Positions 26,651 through 34,226 of a stretch of 50,061 nucleotides of DNA are shown here, piece after piece; position 1 is the first letter of the stretch; each line of letters begins with the position of its first letter. Source of the DNA: an uncultured Ruminiclostridium sp. (lineage in GTDB: Bacteria; Bacillota; Clostridia; Oscillospirales; Ruminococcaceae); the NCBI GenBank assembly GCA_910588335.1, contig CAJUQV010000024.1, forward strand, positions 1 through 50,061. Direction: 5' to 3'. The notes under the pieces are model-generated. The model saw nothing but the letters and a program-made list of their open reading frames with translations. It made no database searches and was not told the origin of the DNA. A program made the translations under genes and the position numbers.

Positions 26651-29470
26651 GTGGAAAGAGCGTCAGGATTGCTTGTTAGAAGAAAAGCCGCCGAGGATAA
26701 TAAGCAGCCTAATATTAAAACACAATCGCACCGTTCAAAGGAGCGTACTAACACGGCCGACCGCGCCGTGTCGAACGTTGATCGGGGGTTTCCCGAAGAG
26801 GCTTTTTCGGGGGAAGTTTCTTTGGACAGCAAAGCCCATAACCGCATTAAAGCGGAAATAGGCGGGAGAAGAGAAAAAAAGCTTTCGGGTATGGAAAAGT
26901 CAAGTGCTGCCGATGTCTTGGAAAAACAGATGTTATCTGTAAAAACGGATTTGGAACATATGGGTCTCACTTCGTCAGAGGCAAAAAAGCGCCTTTTGGA
27001 GGACGGTCCAAATACTCTTGAACAGAAGAAAAAGAGAAAAGCCCTGAAAATGTTTGCGGGGCAGTTCAAGGACGCTATGGTTATGATACTGATGGCTGCC
27101 ACGGCGGTGTCGGTGGTTATGGGAGAGTATTACGACGCGCTTACGATATTGGTGATCGTGGTGTTGAACGCCGTATTGGGTTTCGCTCAGGAATATCGGA
27201 CAGAGAAGACACTTGAGACCATAAAAGCCATCGCCGCTCCTACCGCCAAAGTAAAAAGAGACGGCGCGCTGACCGTTATTCCCTCTGAAAATGTGGTAAG
27301 AGGGGATTTGGTATTTCTTGAAGCAGGCGACAGAGTGCCCGCCGATTGTGAAATAGTCGAGTGTATGGCTTTGCAGTGTGACGAATCCGCCCTGACGGGC
27401 GAAAGCGTTCCTGCTGATAAAATGGCAGCCGCAGTAAATAAGGGACTGCTTAATCAGAAGGGCGCTGTGTATATGGGGACGGTTGTCACAAAGGGACATT
27501 GTGCGGCGGAGGTTTTCGCCACGGGAAAATCCACCCAGATGGGCATGGTGTCAGATATGCTCAGCGAGATAGAGGAAGAAAAAACTCCGCTTCAAAAGCG
27601 TCTTGGCGAATTGGGAAAGATTATAGGGATAGCCTGCATTATTATCTGTATTCTCGTAAGCATTATAGGTATTTTTAGAGGAAACGAAATCTTCGATATG
27701 CTTTTTGTGGGTATTACTTTGGCGGTGGCTGCGATACCTGAGGGTCTGCCCGCTACTGTGACCATAGCTCTTGCTTTGGCGGTAAGACGAATATATAAGC
27801 AAAAGGCGCTGGTGAACAAGCTGCATTCCGTGGAAACGTTAGGCTGCGCAAACGTGATTTGTACCGATAAAACCGGTACCCTTACCGCCAACAAAATGAC
27901 TGTCACCGAAATATTTACATTAAGCGGCGGAAAAGAGATAAAAGCGACGGATCACATTTCAAAAATGCTCTTTACCTGCGGAGCGGTCTGTAATAATTCC
28001 GACGGGGAAAACGGCGATCCAACGGAATCTGCTCTTATAATATCCGCCAGGAACGCGGGAGTAACTGTATCCGGATATAAAAGAATATCGGAAATTCCTT
28101 TTGATAGCGGCACAAGGTTTATGGAAGTGACGGTAAAATCGTCGGCCGGAGAAACGGTCAGCTTTTTAAAGGGAGCTTCGGATACGGTGCTGGAAAAATG
28201 CTCCCAATACCTCGGTATAGATGGAGTTGAGACGCTCGGCGCGCCCGTAAAGCGCAAGATCACCGAGGCGGTGGAAAATATGACCGGAAGAGGCTTAAGA
28301 TCACTGGCCTTTGCCTATAAAACCGTCGGAAGCGACCGATACATTTTTATAGGACTTCAGGGAATGGAGGATCCGTTACGGCCGGAAATCAGAGGCGCGG
28401 TGAAAAAGTGCGAAAAAGCGGGAATCAGGATTATTATGCTGACGGGAGACCATATAAACACCGCCGCCGAAATAGCTTCGAGGGCGGGTATTATGAAGAA
28501 GGGGCAAAAAGCGTATAGCGGAGCCGAATTGGCTTTAATGAGCGATAAAGAGCTTTCGGAAAAGCTGGATAGCGCGGCGGTGTTTGCAAGAGTAAGCCCG
28601 GCCGATAAGCTCAGGATTGTGCGTATGCTTAAAAAACAGGGCAATATTGTGGCTATGACCGGGGATGGCGTAAACGACGCTCCTGCGGTAAAGGAAGCCG
28701 CAATAGGCGTAGCCATGGGAAAAACCGGCACCGACGTCACAAAGGAGGCGGCAAAGCTCGTGCTTTTGGACGACAATTTCGCCACTCTTGTAAACGCAGT
28801 AGAGCAGGGAAGGACGGTATATTCCAATATCCGCAAATTTATAAGGTATATGCTGTCATGTAACATAGGAGAGGTGTTTACAATGCTTTTTGCCATGCTT
28901 CTGGGGCTTCCTGTGGTTCTGCTGCCGATTCAGCTTCTGCTTATAAATCTTGTAACAGACGGACTTCCCGCAATCGCTCTCGGAATGGAGCCCTGTGACA
29001 GTAATATTATGGATCTGCCGCCCCGAAAGAGCGATGAAAGTATTTTTGCAGGGGGAATGCTGTGGAGCATTATTATAAGAGGACTGGCGATAGGCATTGT
29101 GTCTGTGCTGAGTTTCCGAGCCGTTTTCGAAGGTTTTGGGTCTGAAGCGGCAAGAACGGCGGCTATGGTTACCCTGAGCCTTTCACAGCTCATATTTGTG
29201 TTTGAGTGTAAAACTGAGGGAAGGGGAATTTTTAACGCCCGATATCTTTCAAATCCGAGACTTATCGCCGCGGTGCTGATAAGCCTGCTGCTCACATTGG
29301 GCGTTGTGTATGTATCCTGGCTTTCATCTGTTTTCGATACGGTGTTCCTTGATACGTCAATACTTCTGCAAAGCGTTCTGTATTCTGCGGCAGTGCCGTT
29401 TATCCGTGGTATATGGCTTTTTATCAGGGGCAATAAGGAAGTATCCGGCGGGTATGACAATATAAAATAA
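26651..29470 (+). CDS. P-type calcium-transporting ATPase (PMR1/SERCA-like)
   Basis: Exports Ca2+ (or related cations) using ATP. Catalytic parts are complete: ALTGESVPA (about 248), AIPEGLPATV (about 363), CTDKTGTLTANKMT with phosphorylated D406, MTGDGVNDAPAVKEA (about 670), ten hydrophobic spans, and family-typical NLVTDGLPAIALGMEP. The GTG start at 26651 has AGGAGG 10 nt upstream. This adds about 80 hydrophilic, basic residues before the usual N-terminus; ATG 26891 would give the standard length but has a poor ribosome site. The 939-aa form is therefore preferred. Confidence 0.92.
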   Translation: MERASGLLVRRKAAEDNKQPNIKTQSHRSKERTNTADRAVSNVDRGFPEEAFSGEVSLDSKAHNRIKAEIGGRREKKLSGMEKSSAADVLEKQMLSVKTDLEHMGLTSSEAKKRLLEDGPNTLEQKKKRKALKMFAGQFKDAMVMILMAATAVSVVMGEYYDALTILVIVVLNAVLGFAQEYRTEKTLETIKAIAAPTAKVKRDGALTVIPSENVVRGDLVFLEAGDRVPADCEIVECMALQCDESALTGESVPADKMAAAVNKGLLNQKGAVYMGTVVTKGHCAAEVFATGKSTQMGMVSDMLSEIEEEKTPLQKRLGELGKIIGIACIIICILVSIIGIFRGNEIFDMLFVGITLAVAAIPEGLPATVTIALALAVRRIYKQKALVNKLHSVETLGCANVICTDKTGTLTANKMTVTEIFTLSGGKEIKATDHISKMLFTCGAVCNNSDGENGDPTESALIISARNAGVTVSGYKRISEIPFDSGTRFMEVTVKSSAGETVSFLKGASDTVLEKCSQYLGIDGVETLGAPVKRKITEAVENMTGRGLRSLAFAYKTVGSDRYIFIGLQGMEDPLRPEIRGAVKKCEKAGIRIIMLTGDHINTAAEIASRAGIMKKGQKAYSGAELALMSDKELSEKLDSAAVFARVSPADKLRIVRMLKKQGNIVAMTGDGVNDAPAVKEAAIGVAMGKTGTDVTKEAAKLVLLDDNFATLVNAVEQGRTVYSNIRKFIRYMLSCNIGEVFTMLFAMLLGLPVVLLPIQLLLINLVTDGLPAIALGMEPCDSNIMDLPPRKSDESIFAGGMLWSIIIRGLAIGIVSVLSFRAVFEGFGSEAARTAAMVTLSLSQLIFVFECKTEGRGIFNARYLSNPRLIAAVLISLLLTLGVVYVSWLSSVFDTVFLDTSILLQSVLYSAAVPFIRGIWLFIRGNKEVSGGYDNIK

Positions 29471-29586
29471 TATTTTAGTGTAAAATGACGGTTGATTTAT
29501 TATCGGGGTTATGCTATTATTTTATTAACGGATTATAGTCTGAAAAAAACGATACATTATGGGCGGCAGAAGAAATTTTAAAAGCA

Positions 29587-29616
29587 TTGACACTGATTAT
29601 TTCAGAAGCCTATAGT
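29587..29616 (+). promoter_or_regulatory. promoter of a very short transcript
   Basis: Perfect TTGACA (29587-29592), 18 nt, TATAGT (29611-29616). Confidence 0.5.
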
Positions 29617-29622
29617 ATAATA

Positions 29623-29674
29623 TGTGATGGTTGTGAAAAAAGGGAACGTCCGTTAAAAAGGACGTTCTTTTTTT
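29623..29674 (+). ncRNA. candidate ~50-nt RNA between promoter and terminator
   Basis: The promoter at 29587 is followed within about 50 nt by a strong terminator and no open frame, so any transcript would be a minimal RNA. Could also be the residue of a deleted gene. Inference from the two signals only. Confidence 0.3.
29644..29674 (+). terminator. Rho-independent terminator
   Basis: GAACGTCC (29644-29651) pairs with GGACGTTC (29660-29667), then seven T. May also end the P-type ATPase transcript. Confidence 0.75.
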
Positions 29675-29738
29675 GAACGGCGCGTCTCTATTTGTATTAC
29701 TATATTTTTTGAAAAAGCGATTTTTGCTTTTATATTAG

Positions 29739-29896
29739 TGTATGTTTGAAAAATCGAAAACGCCGTTTTTTCGCCCCCAAAGGGTCATCTTCTGCGGCAA
29801 AAAGCTTTGTCAAACGGCGGTTTGACTGCGTTTTTTCTTGAAGCTAACCATTTTGGGTCATAAATCCGGCATTTACTCTATTTTCAAACAAGCTCC
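29739..29896. mobile_element. ~158-bp MITE-like element, copy 1 of 2
   Basis: Ends TGTTTGAAAA and TTTTCAAACA. The interior, including CGCCCCCAAA, GTCATCTTCTG and the GTCAAAC...GTTTGAC hairpin, is repeated at 35221-35379. Lies about 100 nt before the repeat-protein gene; the rest of 29471-30000 shows only the short transcript signals. Confidence 0.65.
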
Positions 29897-30000
29897 AGTA
29901 GAATAGAAAGATAAAAAATTTTTAAAAAAATGAATGGATTTATAAATTCGAATCGTATTACATATGAAGATCAAAAAAATAAATAGGAGGAAAAATTTAA

Positions 30001-31011
30001 ATGAAAAAAACAATTTCCTTGATATTATCGGCCTTTTCCGTTGTTACCTTAAGCGCTGCGCCGATTTTCGCGGAAAACGCGCGGGTGGTTGATGACACTT
30101 CCTGCTATGGCATGTGCCTGAACTCGGTGAATTCATGTTTTTACGCCGATATGAACAACGACGGAATCTGTGACAACTGCGGAGTAAGGGGAACTCACGG
30201 TTACTGCTATATAGGCGGTTACAACGATTCCGACGGGGATGGAGCCTGTGATAATTGCGGAGTAAGCGTAAAACACGGTTTTTGCCACGGTGTATATTAC
30301 AATGACGCGAACAGGGACGGGATCTGTGATAACTGTGGTATAAGCGGAAGGCACGGTTACTGTTACGGTGTGTATTACAGCGACGCCAACGCTGACGGAA
30401 TCTGTGATAACTGCGGTGTTAGTGGGACTCACGGCTATTGTCATTTCGCCTATTACGCTGATTCAAACTCAGACGGAATATGTGACAACTGTGGTTCGGG
30501 CGTGAAACACGGTTACTGTCACAGCGTATATTACTCCGACGCCGACAGAAACGGAATCTGCGACAACTGCGGCGTAAGCGGAAAGCATGGTTATTGTCAC
30601 GGCGTATATTATTCCGACTCCAACGGAGACAAAATTTGTGATAACTGCGGTGTAAGCGGAAAGCATGGTTATTGCCGTACGGGATATTACAATGACGCCA
30701 ACAAGGATGGTGTTTGTGACAACTGTGGCATTAGCGGAATCCATACTTACTGCCATATTGGGTTCTACGCTGACGCTGACGGCGACGGTATCTGCGATAG
30801 CTGCGGCGTAAAAGGAAGCCTCGGTCATTGCCGTACAGGTAGCTACGCCGATATCAATGGCGACGGAATCTGCGATAACTGCGGATTAGGCTTAAAGCAC
30901 GGACACTGCGGAGGAAATTACATCAATACAAATGTAAACTCCGGCAGCGGAAGCTGTGGCGGTCACCATGGCGGACATCACGGCGGAGGACGCCGCCACG
31001 GCTGCCGCTGA
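30001..31011 (+). CDS. secreted Cys/Asp/His-rich repeat protein, ten 26-residue units
   Basis: Function unknown. Signal peptide with likely cleavage after PIFA (about residue 24). From Y48 ten near-identical 26-residue units run to about residue 307. Each has Y-x-D-x-[ND]-x-D-G-I-C, an Asp-rich loop like those of dockerin, EF-hand and thrombospondin type 3 calcium sites, fused to C-x2-C-x5-H-x2-C, a zinc-type ligand set. The tail (GGHHGGHHGGGRRHGC) is His/Gly-rich. It starts a tight cluster with an ECF sigma factor (24 nt gap) and an anti-sigma sensor. Inferred role: surface or secreted metal-binding protein whose expression that sigma system controls. Ribosome site AGGAGG is clear. Confidence 0.85.
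   Translation: MKKTISLILSAFSVVTLSAAPIFAENARVVDDTSCYGMCLNSVNSCFYADMNNDGICDNCGVRGTHGYCYIGGYNDSDGDGACDNCGVSVKHGFCHGVYYNDANRDGICDNCGISGRHGYCYGVYYSDANADGICDNCGVSGTHGYCHFAYYADSNSDGICDNCGSGVKHGYCHSVYYSDADRNGICDNCGVSGKHGYCHGVYYSDSNGDKICDNCGVSGKHGYCRTGYYNDANKDGVCDNCGISGIHTYCHIGFYADADGDGICDSCGVKGSLGHCRTGSYADINGDGICDNCGLGLKHGHCGGNYINTNVNSGSGSCGGHHGGHHGGGRRHGCR
30142..30921 (+). repeat. coding tandem repeat, ten units of 78 bp
   Basis: In-frame array encoding the 26-residue units. Units 2-8 are closest (CDNCG and HGYC nearly invariant); units 1, 9 and 10 diverge, as at the ends of an array grown by internal duplication. Unit 7 has K for G after the Asp loop and unit 6 has N for the last D. Confidence 0.9.
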
Positions 31012-31035
31012 TGCAAATATAAAAGGAAAGCTGAT

Positions 31036-31518
31036 ATGCGAAGTGACCAAGAGGTAAACAGAGCCATCGAACGGTATTCTGATACCGTTCGTAGGCTTTG
31101 TATGATACGTTTGAAAAATTATGCCGATACTGAGGACATATTTCAGACAGTTTTTTTGAAATATGTCCTCAGTTCCGTTTCATTTGAAAATGAAGAGCAC
31201 GAGAAGGCGTGGTTTATAAGGGTAACTATAAACGCCTGCAAGGATCTGCTCAAAAGTTTCTTCAGAAGTCACTCGGTTTCTCTTGATGAGATAGCGGAGC
31301 AGGCTTCCGAGTGTCCACCGGATTACAGGGAGGTTTTGGAAGCGGTAATGTCTCTTCCCCAAAAGTACAGGGACGTGGTATATCTGCATTATTATGAGGA
31401 ATATACCGCCGCGGAGATAGGACGTATATTGGGAAAGAACGTAAATACGGTATACACCCTTTTGACGCGTTCCAAGCAAATGCTTCGTGAGAAGCTGGGA
31501 GGTGACGAATATGAATAA
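31036..31518 (+). CDS. ECF-type RNA polymerase sigma factor
   Basis: Group 4 (ECF) sigma-70 factor, 160 aa, with only regions 2 and 4. Region 2 shows the core-binding pattern NYADTEDIFQTVFLKYV (about residues 28-46); region 4 has LPQKYRDVVYLHYYEEYT and the helix-turn-helix AAEIGRILGKNVNTVYTLLT. The anti-sigma gene overlaps its 3' end by 8 nt, the classical arrangement for a sigma factor and its regulator. Target promoters cannot be named; the upstream secreted repeat protein is the obvious candidate. I saw no convincing ECF promoter before 30001. Confidence 0.9.
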   Translation: MRSDQEVNRAIERYSDTVRRLCMIRLKNYADTEDIFQTVFLKYVLSSVSFENEEHEKAWFIRVTINACKDLLKSFFRSHSVSLDEIAEQASECPPDYREVLEAVMSLPQKYRDVVYLHYYEEYTAAEIGRILGKNVNTVYTLLTRSKQMLREKLGGDEYE

Positions 31519-32248
31519 TGAATTCAAAGAAATATTTGACAGCGTAAAAGCAGAAGAGTCTTTAAAAAACAGCACCAAGGCGTTTCTTGCAGAAAAAACC
31601 CGTCTTTATGCCAAGACGAAAACGCCAAAAAGAAAAATTTTTCTTTGCTCTGCGGTCTGTGCCAGTATGCTGCTTTTAGTGGTGACAGGCGGGCTTTATT
31701 TCACTCCCACGTCTGAGATAAGCATAGATATAAATCCCTCGTTGGTTATGAGTATAAACCGTTTTGACCGAGTTATATCAATGAACGGACTTAATGAAGA
31801 CGGCAAGGAGCTGACGGGGGAGCTTGACGTAAAATTTAAAAATTACGTTGACGCGGTAAATTTAATACTGGAAAACGGGAAAATTTCCGCGCTTCTCTCA
31901 AATGACGATATTATGACAATTACCGTTACCGGAACCGACGAGGAGCAGACTGTCAGAATCTTTTCCAATGTGGAGGAATGTACGTCCGGACATGAGAATG
32001 CGCACTGCTATTACTCTTCCTCGGATGAAACCGAGGCGGCTCACAACGCCGGGCTTTCCTGTGGGAAATATAAGCTTTTTCAGCAGGCAAAGGCTCTTGA
32101 TCCGGATATCACCCCGGAAATGATACAAAGCATGACCGTGAAAGAAATACATGAACTTATTGACGCGCTTTTGTATGAAAATTCCGTTGAAACGTCATCC
32201 AGCATATTGAACGGTCATCACGGCTCGAACGGTCACGGACACGGATAA
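31511..32248 (+). CDS. RsgI-like transmembrane anti-sigma factor with His-rich tail
   Basis: Predicted membrane regulator that holds the adjacent sigma factor and senses an outside signal. ATG 31511 with GGGAGGTG upstream is chosen over the longer frame. About 45 cytoplasmic residues with FDSVKAEESLKNSTKAFL, one membrane span (about 47-67), then an extracytoplasmic region starting SIDINPSLVMSINRFDRVIS, the pattern of the RsgI middle domain, and a helical ITPEMIQSMTVKEIHELI. It adds cysteines (ECTSGHENAHC, LSCGKY) and ends GHHGSNGHGHG, resembling the His tail of the secreted protein two genes upstream. Inference: metal-linked signal sensing. Confidence 0.82.
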   Translation: MNNEFKEIFDSVKAEESLKNSTKAFLAEKTRLYAKTKTPKRKIFLCSAVCASMLLLVVTGGLYFTPTSEISIDINPSLVMSINRFDRVISMNGLNEDGKELTGELDVKFKNYVDAVNLILENGKISALLSNDDIMTITVTGTDEEQTVRIFSNVEECTSGHENAHCYYSSSDETEAAHNAGLSCGKYKLFQQAKALDPDITPEMIQSMTVKEIHELIDALLYENSVETSSSILNGHHGSNGHGHG

Positions 32249-32261
32249 TTCCGAGGCTGTT

Positions 32262-32430
32262 ATGTCACAGTACGACCCCTCCGCATATACTGCTAAAGAG
32301 CAGGGAATCCCGTAGGTGAGGGCGGAGGGTAATGGAAACATTCATGAAAAGCCACAGCCACCCAAGTGATTGGGACTTACCTGCTGAATATAAATAAAGC
32401 CTCCCGTCTGACGACGGGGGGCTTTGGGTT
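32262..32430 (+). ncRNA. candidate structured RNA of unknown family
   Basis: CCCTCCGC (32277) pairs with GCGGAGGG (32322); inside is CTGCT-AAAG-AGCAG. Then AATG-GAAA-CATT and CCCAA-GTGA-TTGGG, two hairpins with GNRA tetraloops, and a terminator at 32396-32425. AGCAGG (32299-32304) can also pair with CCTGCT (32380-32385), a possible pseudoknot. No riboswitch class fits. It follows the anti-sigma gene by 13 nt and is not close to a downstream gene. Confidence 0.4.
32396..32425 (+). terminator. strong stem-loop terminator
   Basis: AAAGCCTCCCGTC (32396-32408) pairs with GACGGGGGGCTTT (32413-32425), one G-T pair, loop TGAC. The T tract beyond is interrupted. Confidence 0.65.
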
Positions 32431-32473
32431 TTCAGAGGGTCTCTTAGAACCGTTTCTATGTGGACAGGTTCTA

Positions 32474-32560
32474 ATACTAATCCTTTTTAAAACTGTTGGA
32501 TTGATATTTCGGGTGCAATCCTGTTTAAACTATGGATAAAATCCATAGTTTAAACAGGTA
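32474..32560. repeat. two-hairpin dispersed repeat
   Basis: Hairpin 1 ACTAATCC...GGATTGAT, linker TTTCGGGTGCAA, hairpin 2 an 18-bp perfect stem (32520-32537 with 32541-32558) and a 3-nt loop. A short AGAACC...GGTTCT palindrome (32448-32473) precedes it. Confidence 0.7.
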
Positions 32561-32580
32561 AAAGTTCAATCAATTCTTTT

Positions 32581-32735
32581 TTGCTTCCTTTTTGTGATAC
32601 AAAAAGGAAGCAGGGTTTTCAAAGAGGCGGAAACCAACGATATTGGCACGAAGTGCCAATATCGTTGCCCCCTAATGCCGAATGGTTCTCCGAAGAGAGG
32701 GATTCCAAAAATATCACAGCTTGGTGTTTTTGGAA
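32581..32735. repeat. cluster of three perfect hairpins
   Basis: TGCTTCCTTTTTGT (32582) pairs with its complement at 32599-32612 around 3 nt; CAACGATATTGGCAC (32635) with 32653-32667 around GAA; TCCAAAAA (32704) with TTTTTGGA (32727-32734). Frames on both strands cross it, as expected of a palindromic repeat. Probably a dispersed element. Confidence 0.5.
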
Positions 32736-32823
32736 GGGGAAAGCCTTGCAAAGACGGGTGCTCATAAAAAAGTTTTTGCCACAACACTTATGATTTTCAG
32801 CCAAAAGTGCTATAGCGTTTCTA

Positions 32824-32852
32824 TTGACAATGTAACGGCTTTGATATATAAT
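32824..32852 (+). promoter_or_regulatory. consensus promoter of the GNAT gene
   Basis: TTGACA (32824-32829), 17 nt, TATAAT (32847-32852): a perfect sigma-A match. The ATG follows at 32893 with GGGGGG upstream. Confidence 0.85.
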
Positions 32853-32892
32853 TATTACTAAGATAAATCGGAATTTTCTGGGGGGAACTATA

Positions 32893-33411
32893 ATGCGAGT
32901 TGAAACAATAGAAACCGAACGCCTATATCTGCGCGGATTTCAGAAAGAAGATGCTATATTTGCCATCAGTATTTGGAATGATCCAGAGATGGGGGAATAT
33001 CTGCCAGATCAGGCAATGGAAGAAATCGACAAAGAGTACTTAAAAGAAATAGAAATGCTGTCGGAGGATGAGGCATGTTGCTATATGATAGCCGAATTTA
33101 AAGATACACATGAAAGGGTTGGAACTTGCAGTTTTATACCGAGTAAGGACGGAAAATCATACGATATTGCCTATTGCGTGCATAAGAAATATTGGAGAAA
33201 CGGATATGCGACCGAAATGGCGAGAGGAATGGTGGATTACGCGAAGAAGCACGGCGCAGGTAAGGTAACTGTCAGGGTCAATCAGGAGAATACCGCTTCT
33301 AACGCAGTCGTTAAGAAAATAGGCTTTGAAGTTATCGGTGAAAAGCGTTATAAAAAGCGTGGAACAGAGTTGGAATTCTGCGACTATTTATATGAATTAC
33401 AGGTTGAATGA
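32893..33411 (+). CDS. GNAT-family N-acetyltransferase (RimJ/RimL-like)
   Basis: Acetyl-CoA-dependent acetyltransferase of the RimJ/RimL branch, which modify protein N-termini, antibiotics or small amines. Begins ETERLYLRGFQKEDA, typical of the branch; the acetyl-CoA site is seen in KKYWRNGYATEMARGMVDYA (about residues 98-117), and NQENTASNAVVKKIGFEVIGEKRYKKRG closes the fold. 172 aa is normal. Transcribed alone from a perfect promoter and ended by a hairpin at 33456. Substrate not predictable. Confidence 0.9.
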   Translation: MRVETIETERLYLRGFQKEDAIFAISIWNDPEMGEYLPDQAMEEIDKEYLKEIEMLSEDEACCYMIAEFKDTHERVGTCSFIPSKDGKSYDIAYCVHKKYWRNGYATEMARGMVDYAKKHGAGKVTVRVNQENTASNAVVKKIGFEVIGEKRYKKRGTELEFCDYLYELQVE

Positions 33412-33455
33412 CAGCGATAAATTCTGATTTATGCGAGTAATAGAATATTTACAAC

Positions 33456-33493
33456 AAGCCCCGAAGCAGCTGCCAATAGTTGCTTCGGGGCTT
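33456..33493 (+). terminator. terminator of the GNAT gene
   Basis: AAGCCCCGAAGCA (33456-33468) pairs perfectly with TGCTTCGGGGCTT (33481-33493). The T tract is weak. Confidence 0.7.
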
Positions 33494-34039
33494 AAACTTC
33501 TTTATGAGTATAGTCCTAAAAGAGGGTTTTCCCCTTTTTGGTAAGCACATGTTTTCCTTTGATGTTATCCCCGAATGGTAAAAAATTTTTTACAGCCTCT
33601 TATAAAAATAATGCCGTCCGAATTTTTTTCAAAAATAAAATGGACGTTTTTTTGCTTTATAAAAAAATCATATAATTAAAAATATTTCCTCGCTTTGATT
33701 TTTTCTTTTGGTAAAAGGGTTTGTATAAAATCAAGGTGTTTTTTTGCCCAAAAAAATACATATTAAAAATATACAAACGGTGGGGTAAAGTATGAAATGT
33801 TTTTTTAATGTTTCATAACATTTTTTTCAGTAATTTATTTAAAAGGATTTTTCACACAAGTTTATTGTGCAATAGCTACAAAATAAAATATTATAATTTG
33901 TTATAAAGTACCAATATTTGCGTTATCGCATTTTTTTCTTTTTTTAAAAAAAATAAAGAAATGCAAAAAAGCTCTGATGATCATATGATAAAAAGAAATG
34001 AACGTTATATTTCCGGGCAATAAAAGCTTTCGGTATAAT
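33494..34039. other. AT-rich intergenic stretch with nothing assigned
   Basis: About 550 nt with very low GC and many A and T runs. No open frame, RNA gene or repeat of the window's families was recognised. It separates the GNAT gene from azlC. Confidence 0.6.
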
Positions 34040-34068
34040 TTGCATTTTTTTCCGGATTATGTTATTAT
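34040..34068 (+). promoter_or_regulatory. probable azlC promoter
   Basis: TTGCAT (34040-34045), 17 nt, TATTAT (34063-34068) with extended -10 TGT. Leader about 155 nt. Confidence 0.45.
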
Positions 34069-34226
34069 ATAATTTGTATAATATTATTGATAAATCATTC
34101 GTCAGATAAGCTGAAAACTGGAAAGAATTTGAAAATAGTGTTTGGAAGTAATTTTGATTTTCGATCTGATTTTATATTGTTTGAAAATCGGTACTTATAA
34201 TGTAAAAAACAAAGAGAGGCTATCTA

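Noticed and set aside
29945..29960. tRNA-like TTCGAATC
   Set aside because: No cloverleaf can be formed around it.
16300..31600. Long ORFs antisense to sbcC, mreB, the P-type ATPase and the repeat protein
   Set aside because: They lack ribosome sites and are explained by codon bias or repeats of the real genes on the plus strand.
32262..32430. Cobalamin riboswitch
   Set aside because: GGGAATCCCGTAGGTGAG and AGCCACAG...GGGAC...ACCTGC recall parts of it, but the CCCGC-ACTGT core and the usual GGTG-AAAATCC-GG helix are absent and no fitting gene follows.
32566..32804. ORFs on both strands of 60-73 codons
   Set aside because: They mirror each other because the DNA is a series of palindromes; none has a start signal.
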